From the NCBI GenBank assembly GCA_963971575.1, contig OZ020625.1, positions 29,549,753 to 29,613,752 on the forward strand: a stretch of DNA of 64,000 nt, given 5' to 3'. The stretch's first letter is position 1. The number at the start of each line of letters is the position of its first letter. Below the pieces are notes generated by a model. It saw only the letters and a program-made list of their open reading frames with translations, searched no databases and was not told where the DNA came from. Positions 54,780 through 64,000 of the stretch are shown piece by piece. A program made the translations under genes and the position numbers. Origin of the DNA: Liopterus haemorrhoidalis (Eukaryota > Arthropoda > Insecta > Coleoptera > Dytiscidae).

Positions 54780-55455
54780 TAAATAAAATGTATTTTATAT
54801 TCACTGCCATAAACATTATCTGAACCGAAATAAACCAATATTTTTTTTTTGTTCAGCACCGGTTTTCAGCAAGTAAAAATCCAAATGACTTAAATACGAG
54901 ATTTTGAGGGCCATGCAATAAGCCCATTGATACCGTTAAACAATATAACACGATTTTTCAATTATCAAATTTCTTTTGATAGCGGGCGAAATATCATATA
55001 TCGGTGACTGCCCTGTCAGTTGCCGTCAAAATACAAGACAGTCGGGCTTTAAGTCTCGCGTCTAGACGTTAATCCTTCGCAAACACTGACGAATCTGATA
55101 CATTTAAATAAACAATTTATTTGCATAATAATATAAATTTCGAGAACTCTGACTCAGTTAGAGATATAAACAATTTTTTTATTAATCGTAAGACTATGAT
55201 TCAGAGTATAGTAAGAGATTTTTTTATTTTGTTTACGATTCTTACGTTTATTGAAACTAAAAAATTAATCCAAACGACGAGCCCAAATATGCTAACGATC
55301 TGATGCATCAGAATTTATCAGACTTCTGACAGACACCGTGACTAACTCAATAAGTTGGGATGATGTCACGTGTATGTAGGAAGCAATCGTATCTTTAATT
55401 GAGGGGGGGGGGTCAAAACCAAAGTGGTATTAGATATACATCTCCCTCGCAAGTG
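54780..55455. other. unassigned stretch with poly-G run
   Basis: A CG-richer segment at 55010-55080 (GACAGTCGGGC, CTCGCGTCTAGACG) and a G run at 55405-55413. No gene recognised. Confidence 0.35.
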
Positions 55456-56190
55456 GTAAAAATTTTAATTTTTCGAAGGATTATCTCAATATGTAAGAAT
55501 GGTAGAGACCTATGGTTGGAATTTTTGAACTTTTAAGGTCGTAAATACCTTAAAGGTATATTTTGAATCAAATCCACAACAAAAAAAAAAAATGAAATTT
55601 TGATTTTTTTTTTTTTTGAAAAAATTATTAGAATTTAAAAAAATTATATCTCAAAAACTATAAGAGATAGAGATCTGCGGTTTGAATTTTTGAATTTCTT
55701 ATACTTTCTTTAGTCTAGAAAAAAATTAGGGCTTTAATACTCCAAGTATAATGGTTTGTACAGAGGCCGAAGCAAAATCCTTGAAAATGGCTAAAAACCG
55801 AAAAAATCGTAAGGGTACCCCTTACGACTTTTTCGATTTTTGGCCATTTTCAAGGGTTTTGCTTCGGCCTCTGTACAAACTAAACTACTAAAAATATTAA
55901 GGCCCCAATTTTTTCTAGACTAAACAAGATATGAGGATTCCAAATTTTCAAACTGCAAGAACCTATCACCAACCGTTTTTAAGTTAGAAATTTTTGAAAT
56001 TTCAATTTTTTTTTTCGAAAAATTCAAAATTTTACAAAAAATTTTTTTGTTTCCAAATTGCTTCAAAATGTTTCCTAAGGGTAATTTGCACCTTAGATTT
56101 TCAAAAATTCGGACTACAGGTCTCTATCATTTTTAGTTTTCGAGATACGATCACTAAAACCCAAAAATTTGAATATTTTCATAAAATTCC
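55456..56190. repeat. giant inverted repeat, about 730 bp
   Basis: The centre is AAGGGTACCCCTT near 55822. Inner arms are nearly perfect for about 60 bp each side (CTTGAAAATGGCTAAAAACC against GGCCATTTTCAAGGGTTTTG). Outer arms are diverged but collinear: AGACCTGCGG-type and TTTAGTCTAGAAAAAAATT words pair with their complements on the right. The arms consist of the dispersed satellite core. Half of the same structure is at 5906-6720. Confidence 0.85.
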
Positions 56191-56199
56191 CAGTCCCCC

Positions 56200-56756
56200 T
56201 TACGTTGTACCCCTTACGATTTTTTCGATTTTTGACCATTTTCAAAGGTTTTGTGACGTGATCCATTTAGGGTTTTATACCACGATTTTGAAACTAATGT
56301 CAAAATTCTACAAAATAATTTAAAGAAAATGACTTAAGATACCTGGAAATACTTGTGGTTACTCAACAGATAGTACCTACGACTAATAGAAAGAATGACT
56401 AAAATTTTTAATTATGTATTAAAGTAAACTATCCCTTTTTGGGAAGTGATGTAAGAACTCTTATGAGTCAGAACTCTATGGAAATCGTAGGTAGTCAAGG
56501 GTAAAGCCTGGTTTATAATAAGCCCATAGCATAACTGCATATGCATTAAACAATAGATTTGACCCTTCAAAACATCTGTTTGTAATAAACAGAACAAAGA
56601 GAGTAGTGTAATTTTTATGCTTATGTTCCATAACATATCTATTATAAACCAGGCTTAATGCTTACACATTTATAAAAAATCTCAATTAAAATAGATAACA
56701 GACGCAGACAGTGGATTTAATACGGAATGAGAAGAGGGCAGAATAAAAAAAAAAAA
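56200..56756. other. unassigned stretch with short inverted pair
   Basis: AAGCCTGGTTTATAATAAGC at about 56504 and GCTTATGTTCC..TATTATAAACCAGGCTT ending at about 56656 form an inverted pair, suggesting a MITE of about 150 bp. No gene. Confidence 0.5.
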
Positions 56757-57243
56757 ATCAGCTGTGGCCACCACAGGACCGACCGCCATCATAAAGTGCT
56801 TGTATAAAATACATTCTAGCAGCAGAGTAGAAATTGGCCCAATATTTTCTAACAGAGATATTATTTATCATGACCATGGAAACGTTACATATAAGTATGA
56901 AAAAAGTGAGAAAAATTTTACAAAAATTATTCGAAATTTTTCGTTTTATCAAAAAACGTCTCAAATAAAAGTTATTAGTTATTGCATTTATAGCAACTTT
57001 TATTAAATAATTTTTTTCGAAATATTTTTCTATTGCTAAATATTCGCAAAAATCTTAAAATCGACACGAGTAAACTCCCATTTCTAGTCAACCGATTTTT
57101 ACCAAAAGTTGATCAACTCGTGCCATTGATGTCAAAAGCTTAAATATGAAGTTTCATAAAAATCCTTTTAGCCGAATTTGCTCTACACGTGTACACAGAC
57201 AGACAAACAGACGGACGGACGGACAGACTTACAGACAGATATC
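56757..57243 (-). mobile_element. family A copy 5, truncated at the microsatellite
   Basis: Starts ATCAGCTGTGGCCACCACAG, includes CCGAATTTGCTCTACACGTG, and breaks within the GACA tract at about 57240, so the GGCGGTCGGTAA end is missing. Confidence 0.85.
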
Positions 57244-58233
57244 AACTGATTTTATGGAGGGTATCGTCTAATAACTGTCTGAAACGTGTATAAATCAAAT
57301 ATAAGGCCAAAACAATAAATTTAAAAAAAAGATACACCTTTTTTTACCAATTTTATTAATATAGATTTCAAAAAATTAATTTTATGGCCACCTTTTAAAC
57401 GGCTGTACAGCAACTATTATATAGAACACGTAAAGAAAGTCTTAATACATTTTTTTGAATACCTATTTATGATTTCTATTTCGAAAACCAATTTCTAAAA
57501 AAAATATAACAATTCATTTGCAATTCTAGTGTCGTAATCAAGTTCATTTCCACACTAGTACGGTAAATGAGTTCTTTTCCAGACTAGTTCGGTAATGAAA
57601 TTCATTTCCGCACTAGCGTAAAAACTCTTTTATCCAACTGAAATTAGTTATATATGAGAGTCTAACAGTTTAACGGTAGTAGAAAAATCTTATTTATATT
57701 TATTAATTTATTAGAAGGTTGACTTAAATTTTGATTTTATAAATAAACTTAAACTTTTGGTAAAAGGTTATCAATAAAAAGATTTGCCAAAAATATATAT
57801 TACAATCAAACTGAGCTCAATTTCTTTGATTTTGTAATTTTTTAAGTTTAACAGAATTTTTTTAACAGACGACGCACTTATCAAATAAATTGTTATAACA
57901 ATGCGTTTCATTCAGACTTAACGTCGTCTGCTATAAAAACAAGACTACATAAATAAAGTTTATTCAAAAATATTCGAACTATTATTTTTTTTTGTCTCCA
58001 TGCTGTCTAGCATGGTTGACATTTGACTTAATCAAATTAAAGCAATTGATATCTATTGAAGACGACCGATTCACTCAAAATTAAAGCCATTGACATCCCA
58101 GATACAACTCAGTAACCAGTAACCAGTCTAGCTTAACTACTACCTATTACGGTTATTACGGTTACAGTAATATTTAAATACGAATCTTGTTGGAATTTAG
58201 ACTTATGAAATTTAATACTTAGTTAAGTTATAA
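57244..58233. other. unassigned AT-rich stretch
   Basis: A threefold phrase (GTTCATTTCCACACTAGTACGG-like, at about 57541, 57571 and 57599) recurs with a spacing near 30 bp. No gene recognised. Confidence 0.45.
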
Positions 58234-59135
58234 CATTAATAACACGCTAAGATCTTCGTTAAGTCAGTTTAAACATTGAATTAATGCAGTTAACCCCCCA
58301 GTTCAGATCATGGGGCATTGGTAACACGCTAAGATCTGTGTTAAGTCAGTTTAAACATTGAATTAATACAGTTAACACCCCAATTCAGATCATGGGGCAT
58401 TGGTAACACGCTAAGATCTGTGTTAAGTCAGTTTAAACATTGAATTAATGCAGTTAACCCCCCAGTTCAGATCATGGGGCATTGGTAACACGCTAAGATC
58501 TGTGTTAAGTCAGTTTAAACATTGAATTAATACAGTTAACACCCCAATTCAGATCATGGAGCATTGGTAACACGCTAAGATCTGTGTTAAGTCAGTTTAA
58601 ACATTGAATTAATGCAGTTAACACCCCAATTCAGATCATGGGGCATTGGTAACACGCTAAGATCTGTGTTAAGTCAGTTTAAACATTGAATTAATACAGT
58701 TAACACCCCAATTCAGATCATGGGGCATTGGTAACACGCTAAGATCTGTGTTAAGTCAGTTTAAACATTGAATTAATACAGTTAACACCCCAATTCAGAT
58801 CATGGGGCATTGGTAACACGCTAAGATCTGTGTTAAGTCAGTTTAAACATTGAATTAATACAGTTAACACCCCAATTCAGATCATGGGGCATTGGTAACA
58901 CGCTAAGATCTGTGTTAAGTCAGTTTAAACATTGAATTAATACAGTTAACACCCCAATTCAGATCATGGGGCATTGGTAACACGCTAAGATCTGTGTTAA
59001 GTCAGTTTAAACATTGAATTAATACAGTTAACACCCCAATTCAGATTATGGGGCATTGGTAACATGCTAACATCTCTGTTAAGTCAGTTTGAACATTGAA
59101 TTAATGCAGTTAACACCCCAATTCTGATTGTAGGA
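58234..59135. repeat. 82-bp satellite, 11 copies
   Basis: Unit: GGTAACACGCTAAGATCTGT, GTTAAGTCAGTTTAAACATT, GAATTAATACAGTTAACACC, CCAATTCAGATCATGGGGCA, TT. The first four copies alternate between GCAGTTAACCCCCCAG and ACAGTTAACACCCCAA variants, a dimeric higher-order pattern. The middle units are nearly identical and the last is diverged. AACAC and GTGTT can pair inside the unit. Confidence 0.97.
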
Positions 59136-59383
59136 AAGTGTTAACATCTATGTTAATGCTTTAAAGACGGTGAGTTGAGAATTGCTGGCGAGATGTAATG
59201 CCTTTTATGGTAAATTGGACCAACTTTCACTATCTGACCATAATTGAATGGCGCCACAGAGTTCAACTGATGTACAAAATATTTCAAGAACGCTAAAATT
59301 ATATATTTGTTTAAAATTATCAAGCTCACATTTGCATTCTTGTTAAATATATACGCAAAATTTGTCTAAGGATATTTAAAAAA
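59136..59383. other. satellite edge and unassigned sequence
   Basis: A decayed satellite unit (GTTAACATCTATGTTAATG) to about 59165, then nothing recognised. Confidence 0.4.
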
Positions 59384-60350
59384 TGGATGTGAAGTGTGAA
59401 TTTTCACACATTTCAGGGTTTCGCAGGTATTTAGTAAGTGAATGATGATTATTTGGGATGCCAAAATAAATTTTATGTTAAAATATTTTTTTGTTAATTT
59501 TAATTCGAATGCCTAATACCATTATTTAGATTTCTAAATATGTGTAGTATTTTTTTTTTATATATATATATATACCAAGGTTCATTAAGATTTTGAAAAT
59601 TGCGCCTATGTCTTCCATTGGTTGTTTTAAGTCATAACCCCGCCCCTCTGATTTCGTGTATCAATTTCAACAATTTCCATTGGTTATTAAATTTACGCTT
59701 TTAAAAATTAAATATAGATTTGCCCAAATATAACTAGAATTTTGAAAAAATAATTTAAACAAAATAAAATGCAAAAAAAAAACACAAAAATAAAATTGCC
59801 TGGAAAGCGGAGCGAACGTTAGTTTGCAAATTAGAACGCAAGTATGCTAGCCATTACACTATCAAAGCATATTGGTTCAGTGTGTTAGATAAGTTATTAA
59901 ATATTTTACATGGTCAAGCAAAAAACACAAAAAATGCGTTATTTTCCGAAAACATAATCTGATCAAAAATTCCTGTTGTACTATTCCGGTTCACACCAAT
60001 GTACATTACTTAGAATTTTTCCAGATTTTTAATTTAAACCATCTGGGCTACAGGGTGTGGAACATTTTTTTTTACAATTTTGGCAAAAATCGCATCTAAA
60101 TAATTTATTTTGCAAAAATAAAATTTTGATCGTTAATCCACGTACTAAGGGCTTTCATTTAATACTCTACTCAGAATTTATTTATTTATTTATTTATTTT
60201 TTTCGATGAGCACATATTTGTTTATATTTTTAGTGGGATATGTTTTTTAGATGTTTTAGTATTTTTCCTATGTGCGGCTCAAAGAGTTGTATAAGCATGC
60301 CAAAGGAACGGTATAAGGGTTTTTTGGTCATACCTACAAGACCCTAAAAA
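59384..60350 (+). mobile_element. family C copy 8
   Basis: Starts TGGATGTGAAGTGTGAATTT and ends ACCTACAAGACCCTAAAAA. A deletion near 60304 removed the GACA tract and its flank (ATGCCAAA joined to GGAACGGTATAAGG). The cassette is at 59796-59883. Confidence 0.9.
59796..59883 (-). ncRNA. tRNA-like cassette of family C copy 8
   Basis: On the minus strand: A-box TAGTGTAATGG, 33 bases, then GTTCGCTCC as a weak B-box. TTGC and GCAA flank a 10-base loop that differs from copy 6. Confidence 0.5.
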
Positions 60351-60644
60351 GAAAAAAGAGATTGCCGCAGACAGTGTGATTTTTCCAAATACACTTTTTA
60401 CAACTGTAAAAAAAAAGCGAAGAAATTCTGAAGAAAGCCGAAAATGGTGTAACTAATGATCGCAAACATTTCAAAATCTGTACCTACGAAGACATCGACA
60501 AAGTTATTTGATTTTATGTAGTCTTATATGTGTTTACCGTCAATAAATTCATATGAAAGCGTTATTTTACTCATTTTGTAATTATTTCTGTAACTAAAAT
60601 TTTCTATATTTCGATTTTTTTTCAGCGGACTATGATGATTTGAC
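60351..60644. other. unassigned short stretch
   Basis: Nothing recognised. Confidence 0.35.
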
Positions 60645-60647
60645 TTA

Positions 60648-61249
60648 TACCCTTTTCACACTAGAACTTTAAGATCGGATGTTAAAGTGAATGTATCTTT
60701 AAACGCTAATGTGAAACCGTATGGCCTCGTCTAAATACAAGCCATGTTTAAGACAGAGATCTGCGTCTTAAACATCGTCCGCATTGCCAACTTAATTTCT
60801 ATCATAAAAAAATACTCCTTGAATTTGTGCTGTCAACATTTTATATTATCATAAACAAGAATACTGTATTATATCGACGTTATAAGAATTTTATACTTAT
60901 TGTTATAATAAAATTATTTATTTTAATAATGTGTTTAATAAAATACAGAACTATAATAATTGAGATAAAATGTATCGACTTACATGTTAATACAGGTGTA
61001 ATATATTCTTTATTGTAGTGTCTTTATTGTAGAATGAAATGAAATATCCATATTTGTTTATAATAATTCAAAATGTGCGTCTGCGCAGACAGTTCAAAAC
61101 TGGTAATTTCATGACGGTAACTTAAGGACAAAATTACTGTAGCTGATGACAGCACCAGAGATTTAAACATCAAGTGTGAAAGCAAACCGATGTTAAACAT
61201 CGGTGAACTTTAAGTTCACTCGTCTTAAAGTTCTAGTGTGAAAAGGGTA
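60648..61249. mobile_element. Harbinger-type MITE copy 2, 602 bp
   Basis: Same ends and length as 49934-50535. Target duplication TTA (60645-60647, 61250-61252). Only scattered single-base differences between the two copies. The inner palindrome AACCGATGTTAAACATCGGT is present in both. Confidence 0.93.
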
Positions 61250-61252
61250 TTA

Positions 61253-61656
61253 GGGAAATTCGACTGTACGTAAAATCATTATTTTATACGCGAATTTAGA
61301 TGATATCCCTAGAAAAATCTCGTTTGTTTTTTGTTTTGATGGGAGTTCAAAAAGAACGACTCCAGGCGATTGTAACCGATCAAGGTTTGACCTTTGGATG
61401 TAGGAAGCATATGTCAGTTATGCCAGGTATGTCTGATCATCTCAGCCAAATTTAAATGTCTAAAAACACGCGAGGAATTCCTATCAAAATTACTTACAAA
61501 TAGGATTTATTAATAGATTTAAATTCAATTTAAGAAACGAAAATATACAAACTTATTCAAAACATTATTGAAATGCATATAGATTGCTTTTCAACACCTT
61601 CTACTTGAACTGTTTAGTTCAGTGCTTTACAACCGGTGTGTCGAGACATTTTAGTG
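61253..61656. other. unassigned stretch with a stray hAT-like end
   Basis: CAGTGCTTTACAACCGGTGT at about 61620 looks like a hAT terminus; no partner was found. Confidence 0.4.
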
Positions 61657-61875
61657 CAGTGTTTCACAACCAAAAACGCACCGCGGACCAATATAATATA
61701 TAATTTTCTAACGCGGACCACTAACAATAATTGTTGGTTCATTTTTTGCAAGAAAACAAATATATTTAATGCTACTAAATACATTTATTTTATTTGCAGA
61801 AAATCACAGAAACTTTACAGAAAATAAACAAAATATAAATTATTTACAAAAAAAATGTGCCTAAAAAATTAAAAA

Positions 61876-62340
61876 CCAGTGGCGAAGGGAGACCTCCGCT
61901 AGACTTGCCCTCCCATAAAAAAATAATAATAAAAAAAATACATAAAAAAAAATATTATTTTTTTTTTTAAATTTAAAAGAAGATTTAGGTAAATCTTCAA
62001 AAATACATCAAATTATGTCCTATACAAATTTTTGTCCAAGGCTTGGTTTACTAGTTACGAATTTTCTTAAATTTTAAACTTTAATAACTTCCGTTTCCGG
62101 TTTCGGATTTTAATAAAAAACAATAGGGTTCTTCCCAATTATTAGGAGATTTTTTTAGTACCAGAACGAACTCTTTAAGTTAAACCGTTTTTGAGTTATC
62201 GTGTATACACACAGACAGACAGACACGCATACGGACGGCACTTCGAAAATAGGTTTTTTGGATTCCCTGGACCATGAAACGTGGTCAAAATCTCGACATC
62301 GAAAATTTTCGCGATTACAATACTTGCCCCTTATACAGGG
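61876..62340 (+). mobile_element. family B copy 5, truncated at its 3' end
   Basis: Starts CAGTGGCGAAGGGAGACCTC and runs to TACTTGCCCCTTATA, where the fold-back begins. The last 25 bases of the family are missing. Its repeat tract is GACA-like (ACAGACAGACAGACACG) rather than pure CA. Confidence 0.87.
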
Positions 62341-62341
62341 T

Positions 62342-63204
62342 GTTTGTTTGAAACGGGGCACCCCGAAAATCTCCTTTATTTGTAAAGATACAAAAAATCT
62401 TCAGAACAAAAGTTTACTAGACAAAAAGGCCCATCTAAAGGTTACTATAAGAATTCTGAGGCACTTCCGGTTTCACCGGAAATGATGTCAACTTTTGATC
62501 TAGCATAGGGAATCGATAATTATATATTTTTTTCCTAAAAGTACATTAAATTAGCTTTATAATGACACCAAAAAATCATATTTTTATGTTAACCATTTCA
62601 AAATGGCGACCATTTATTTACAAAATAATAATCAACATAAGTTTTACAAAGTTGAATGTAGCAAGCTTTGAAAACAATAAAAAAAGAAACAAAATATCTC
62701 TTAAATAAACTATTTGACTATTTAGAAAAAAAAAAAAAATACTTTTTACAATTATTTTACAAAAAAAAAAAAAAAAATACAAATGTTCGATCAAACCACC
62801 ATTATTGTCCACACATTTTCTCATTCTTAATAAAAACTCTTCCATCGCTCTTATAAGAGTACACTCTTGGATTTCAAAGCTTGCTACGTTCAACTTTGTT
62901 AAACTTATGTTGATTATTATTTTGTAAATAAATGGTCGCCATTTTGAAATGGTTAACATAAAAATATGATTTTTTGGTGTCATTGTAAAGCTAATTTAAT
63001 GTACTTTTAGGAAAAAAATATAAAATTATCGATTCCCTATGCTAAATCAAAAGTTGGCATCATTTCCGGTAAAACCGGAAGTGCCTCAGAATTCTTATAG
63101 TAACCTTTAGATGGGCCTTTTTGTCTAGTTTAACTTTCGTTCTGAAGATTTTTTGTATCTTTACAAATAAAGGAGATTTTCGGGGTGCCCCGTTTCAAAC
63201 AAAC
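62342..63204. mobile_element. fold-back element, about 345-bp arms
   Basis: GTTTGTTTGAAACGGGGCAC near 62342 is matched by its complement ending near 63204. The arms stay collinear through GAGGCACTTCCGGTTTCACC, ACACCAAAAAATCATATTTT and ATGGCGACCATTTATTT. The loop of about 170 bp is A/T-rich. On the left the end extends to CAGGGTGTTTG after a TA; on the right the matching bases are missing. Confidence 0.92.
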
Positions 63205-63284
63205 TGGATAATTTTCTAACGCAGACCACTAATAATAATTGTTGGTTCATTTTTTGCAAGAAAACAAATATATCTAATGTACTA

Positions 63285-63467
63285 TTATCTGTCTCATTTT
63301 GTAATACGGAACTAACAGGAAAAGTTCATTTTTTATGTTGTATATTGACAATACATTTATAATATTATCATAGTATTGGTTCACACGGATACGCCAAAGT
63401 CTGTTTACACCACAACAGTCACCAAAGTAACCAGATCTAGTTTCGTATTACAAATTGAGACAGATTA
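63285..63467. mobile_element. family G derivative, 183 bp
   Basis: Ends TTATCTGTCTCATTTTGTAA and the complement of TAATCTGTCTCAATTTGTAA, flanked by TACTA on both sides (63280-63284, 63468-63472). Its ends and subterminal GTTCATTTTTTATGTTGTAT match the 1.37-kb element at 34136. Confidence 0.88.
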
Positions 63468-63676
63468 TACTAAATACATTTATTTTATTTATTAGAAAAT
63501 CACAGAAAGTTTACAGAAAATAAACAAAATCAAAATTATTTACAAAAAATATGTGCATAAAAAATTTTAAAAAAAATCTACAAAAAACAATTGTAAAAAC
63601 TTTCGCGGACCACTAAAATTTTTCTGGAGACCACTGGTGGTCCGCGGACCACCTGTTAAGAAACACTGTTTTAGGG

Positions 63677-64000
63677 TAGTGTTTGCCAAAAATTTTTCCG
63701 AAAATTTATGAACTTTATTCACGAAATTTATAGTTTAGTATGATTAGAAGATTTTGATGGAACAAGCTAAAGATGACGGAAAAACCAAACTCCCCTTTGA
63801 AAATGTCCGAACAGGGAAAGATATAAACAATAACAATTTTTTTAAGAACCACGCCTTTACTGAAGTAATAATCAATCACCATTTAAAGATAAATAAATAA
63901 CAATAATTACAAATTTAAATTTATAAGAAAGAAGTAAATTATAATCTAAAGAAAATGTCAGTTAATTGATTGTTGCTATTATCGTCTATAAAGCTATTAC
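63677..64000. other. unassigned AT-rich stretch
   Basis: Nothing recognised to the end of the window. Confidence 0.4.

Larger units (their letters stand above)
61657..63668. mobile_element. hAT element with internal duplication and nested inserts
   Basis: Ends CAGTGTTTCACAACCAAAAA and the complement of CAGTGTTTCTTAACAGGTGG; flanking 8-mers TTTTAGTG and TTTTAGGG agree at 7 of 8. The segment ATAATTTTCTAACGCGGACC with ATTGTTGGTTCATTTTTTGC occurs twice (about 61702 and 63208), so internal sequence is duplicated around the inserts. Inserts: family B (61876), fold-back (62342), family G derivative (63285). Confidence 0.82.

Noticed and set aside
58234..59135. CRISPR-like regular array
   Set aside because: The 82-bp units are continuous with no unique spacers; eukaryotic satellite.
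50113..61018. Two 63-codon frames (50113-50304, 60827-61018) conserved between the Harbinger MITE copies
   Set aside because: Conservation is explained by the recent shared origin of the whole MITE; no domain.
62618..62983. 121-codon minus-strand frame
   Set aside because: Falls in the loop and arm of the fold-back; low-complexity Phe/Lys runs.

Overview
The window is AT-rich insect nuclear DNA. Evidence: spliced genes with GT/AG introns, a recognisable synapsin gene, many Tc1/mariner, hAT, Harbinger-like and THAP-domain DNA transposon remnants, and several satellites. The exact order is not decidable from sequence; a large, repeat-rich genome of the beetle or bug kind would fit. There is no bacterial gene organisation, CRISPR array, rRNA or confident functional tRNA.

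Only two host genes are supported, both on the minus strand. (1) A gene with three in-phase coding exons (11103-10729, 7890-7676, 7619-7455) encodes at least 250 residues of a basic protein with a coiled-coil-prone end, which I cannot name. Its first intron is packed with transposons, including a hAT inside a hAT. (2) The last four coding exons of Synapsin (30723-30518, 29959-29695, 29618-29390, 28247-28057) give 296 in-frame residues: the end of the ATP-grasp domain, a Ser/Thr-rich linker and a domain-E-like tail. Upstream Synapsin exons were not found in the remaining 33 kb.

Layout. 1-7.4 kb: pogo-like MITE, 150-165 bp tandem arrays, half of a long inverted repeat, a MITE. 7.4-11.1 kb: unnamed gene with nested hATs and one arm of a THAP/SWIM-type element. 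11.1-20.1 kb: Tc1 element, a cluster of TA-target MITEs, deleted mariner, THAP exon, Harbinger-like element. 20.5-27.2 kb: 20-bp and 18-bp minisatellites, hAT MITE, THAP element with a 122-bp-arm palindrome. 28-30.7 kb: Synapsin. 31-47.8 kb: dispersed elements of three microsatellite-bearing families (called A, B and C here), THAP element, mariner remnants. 47.8-49.4 kb: mariner inside family A inside a palindromic MITE. 49.9-64 kb: Harbinger MITE pair, 149-bp and 82-bp satellites, a 730-bp inverted repeat, more family C copies, and a hAT holding a fold-back.

The most unusual signal is family C: a roughly 1-kb repeat whose flanks are nearly constant between copies but whose centre holds a tRNA-like module (A-box and B-box, opposite strand) that differs in each of five copies. 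Families A, B and C share a plan: one conserved end, a GTCY or GT microsatellite about 100 bp inside it, then a conserved block. One family B copy has a family A core spliced into it. Names A-E, G and H are local labels, not database names.
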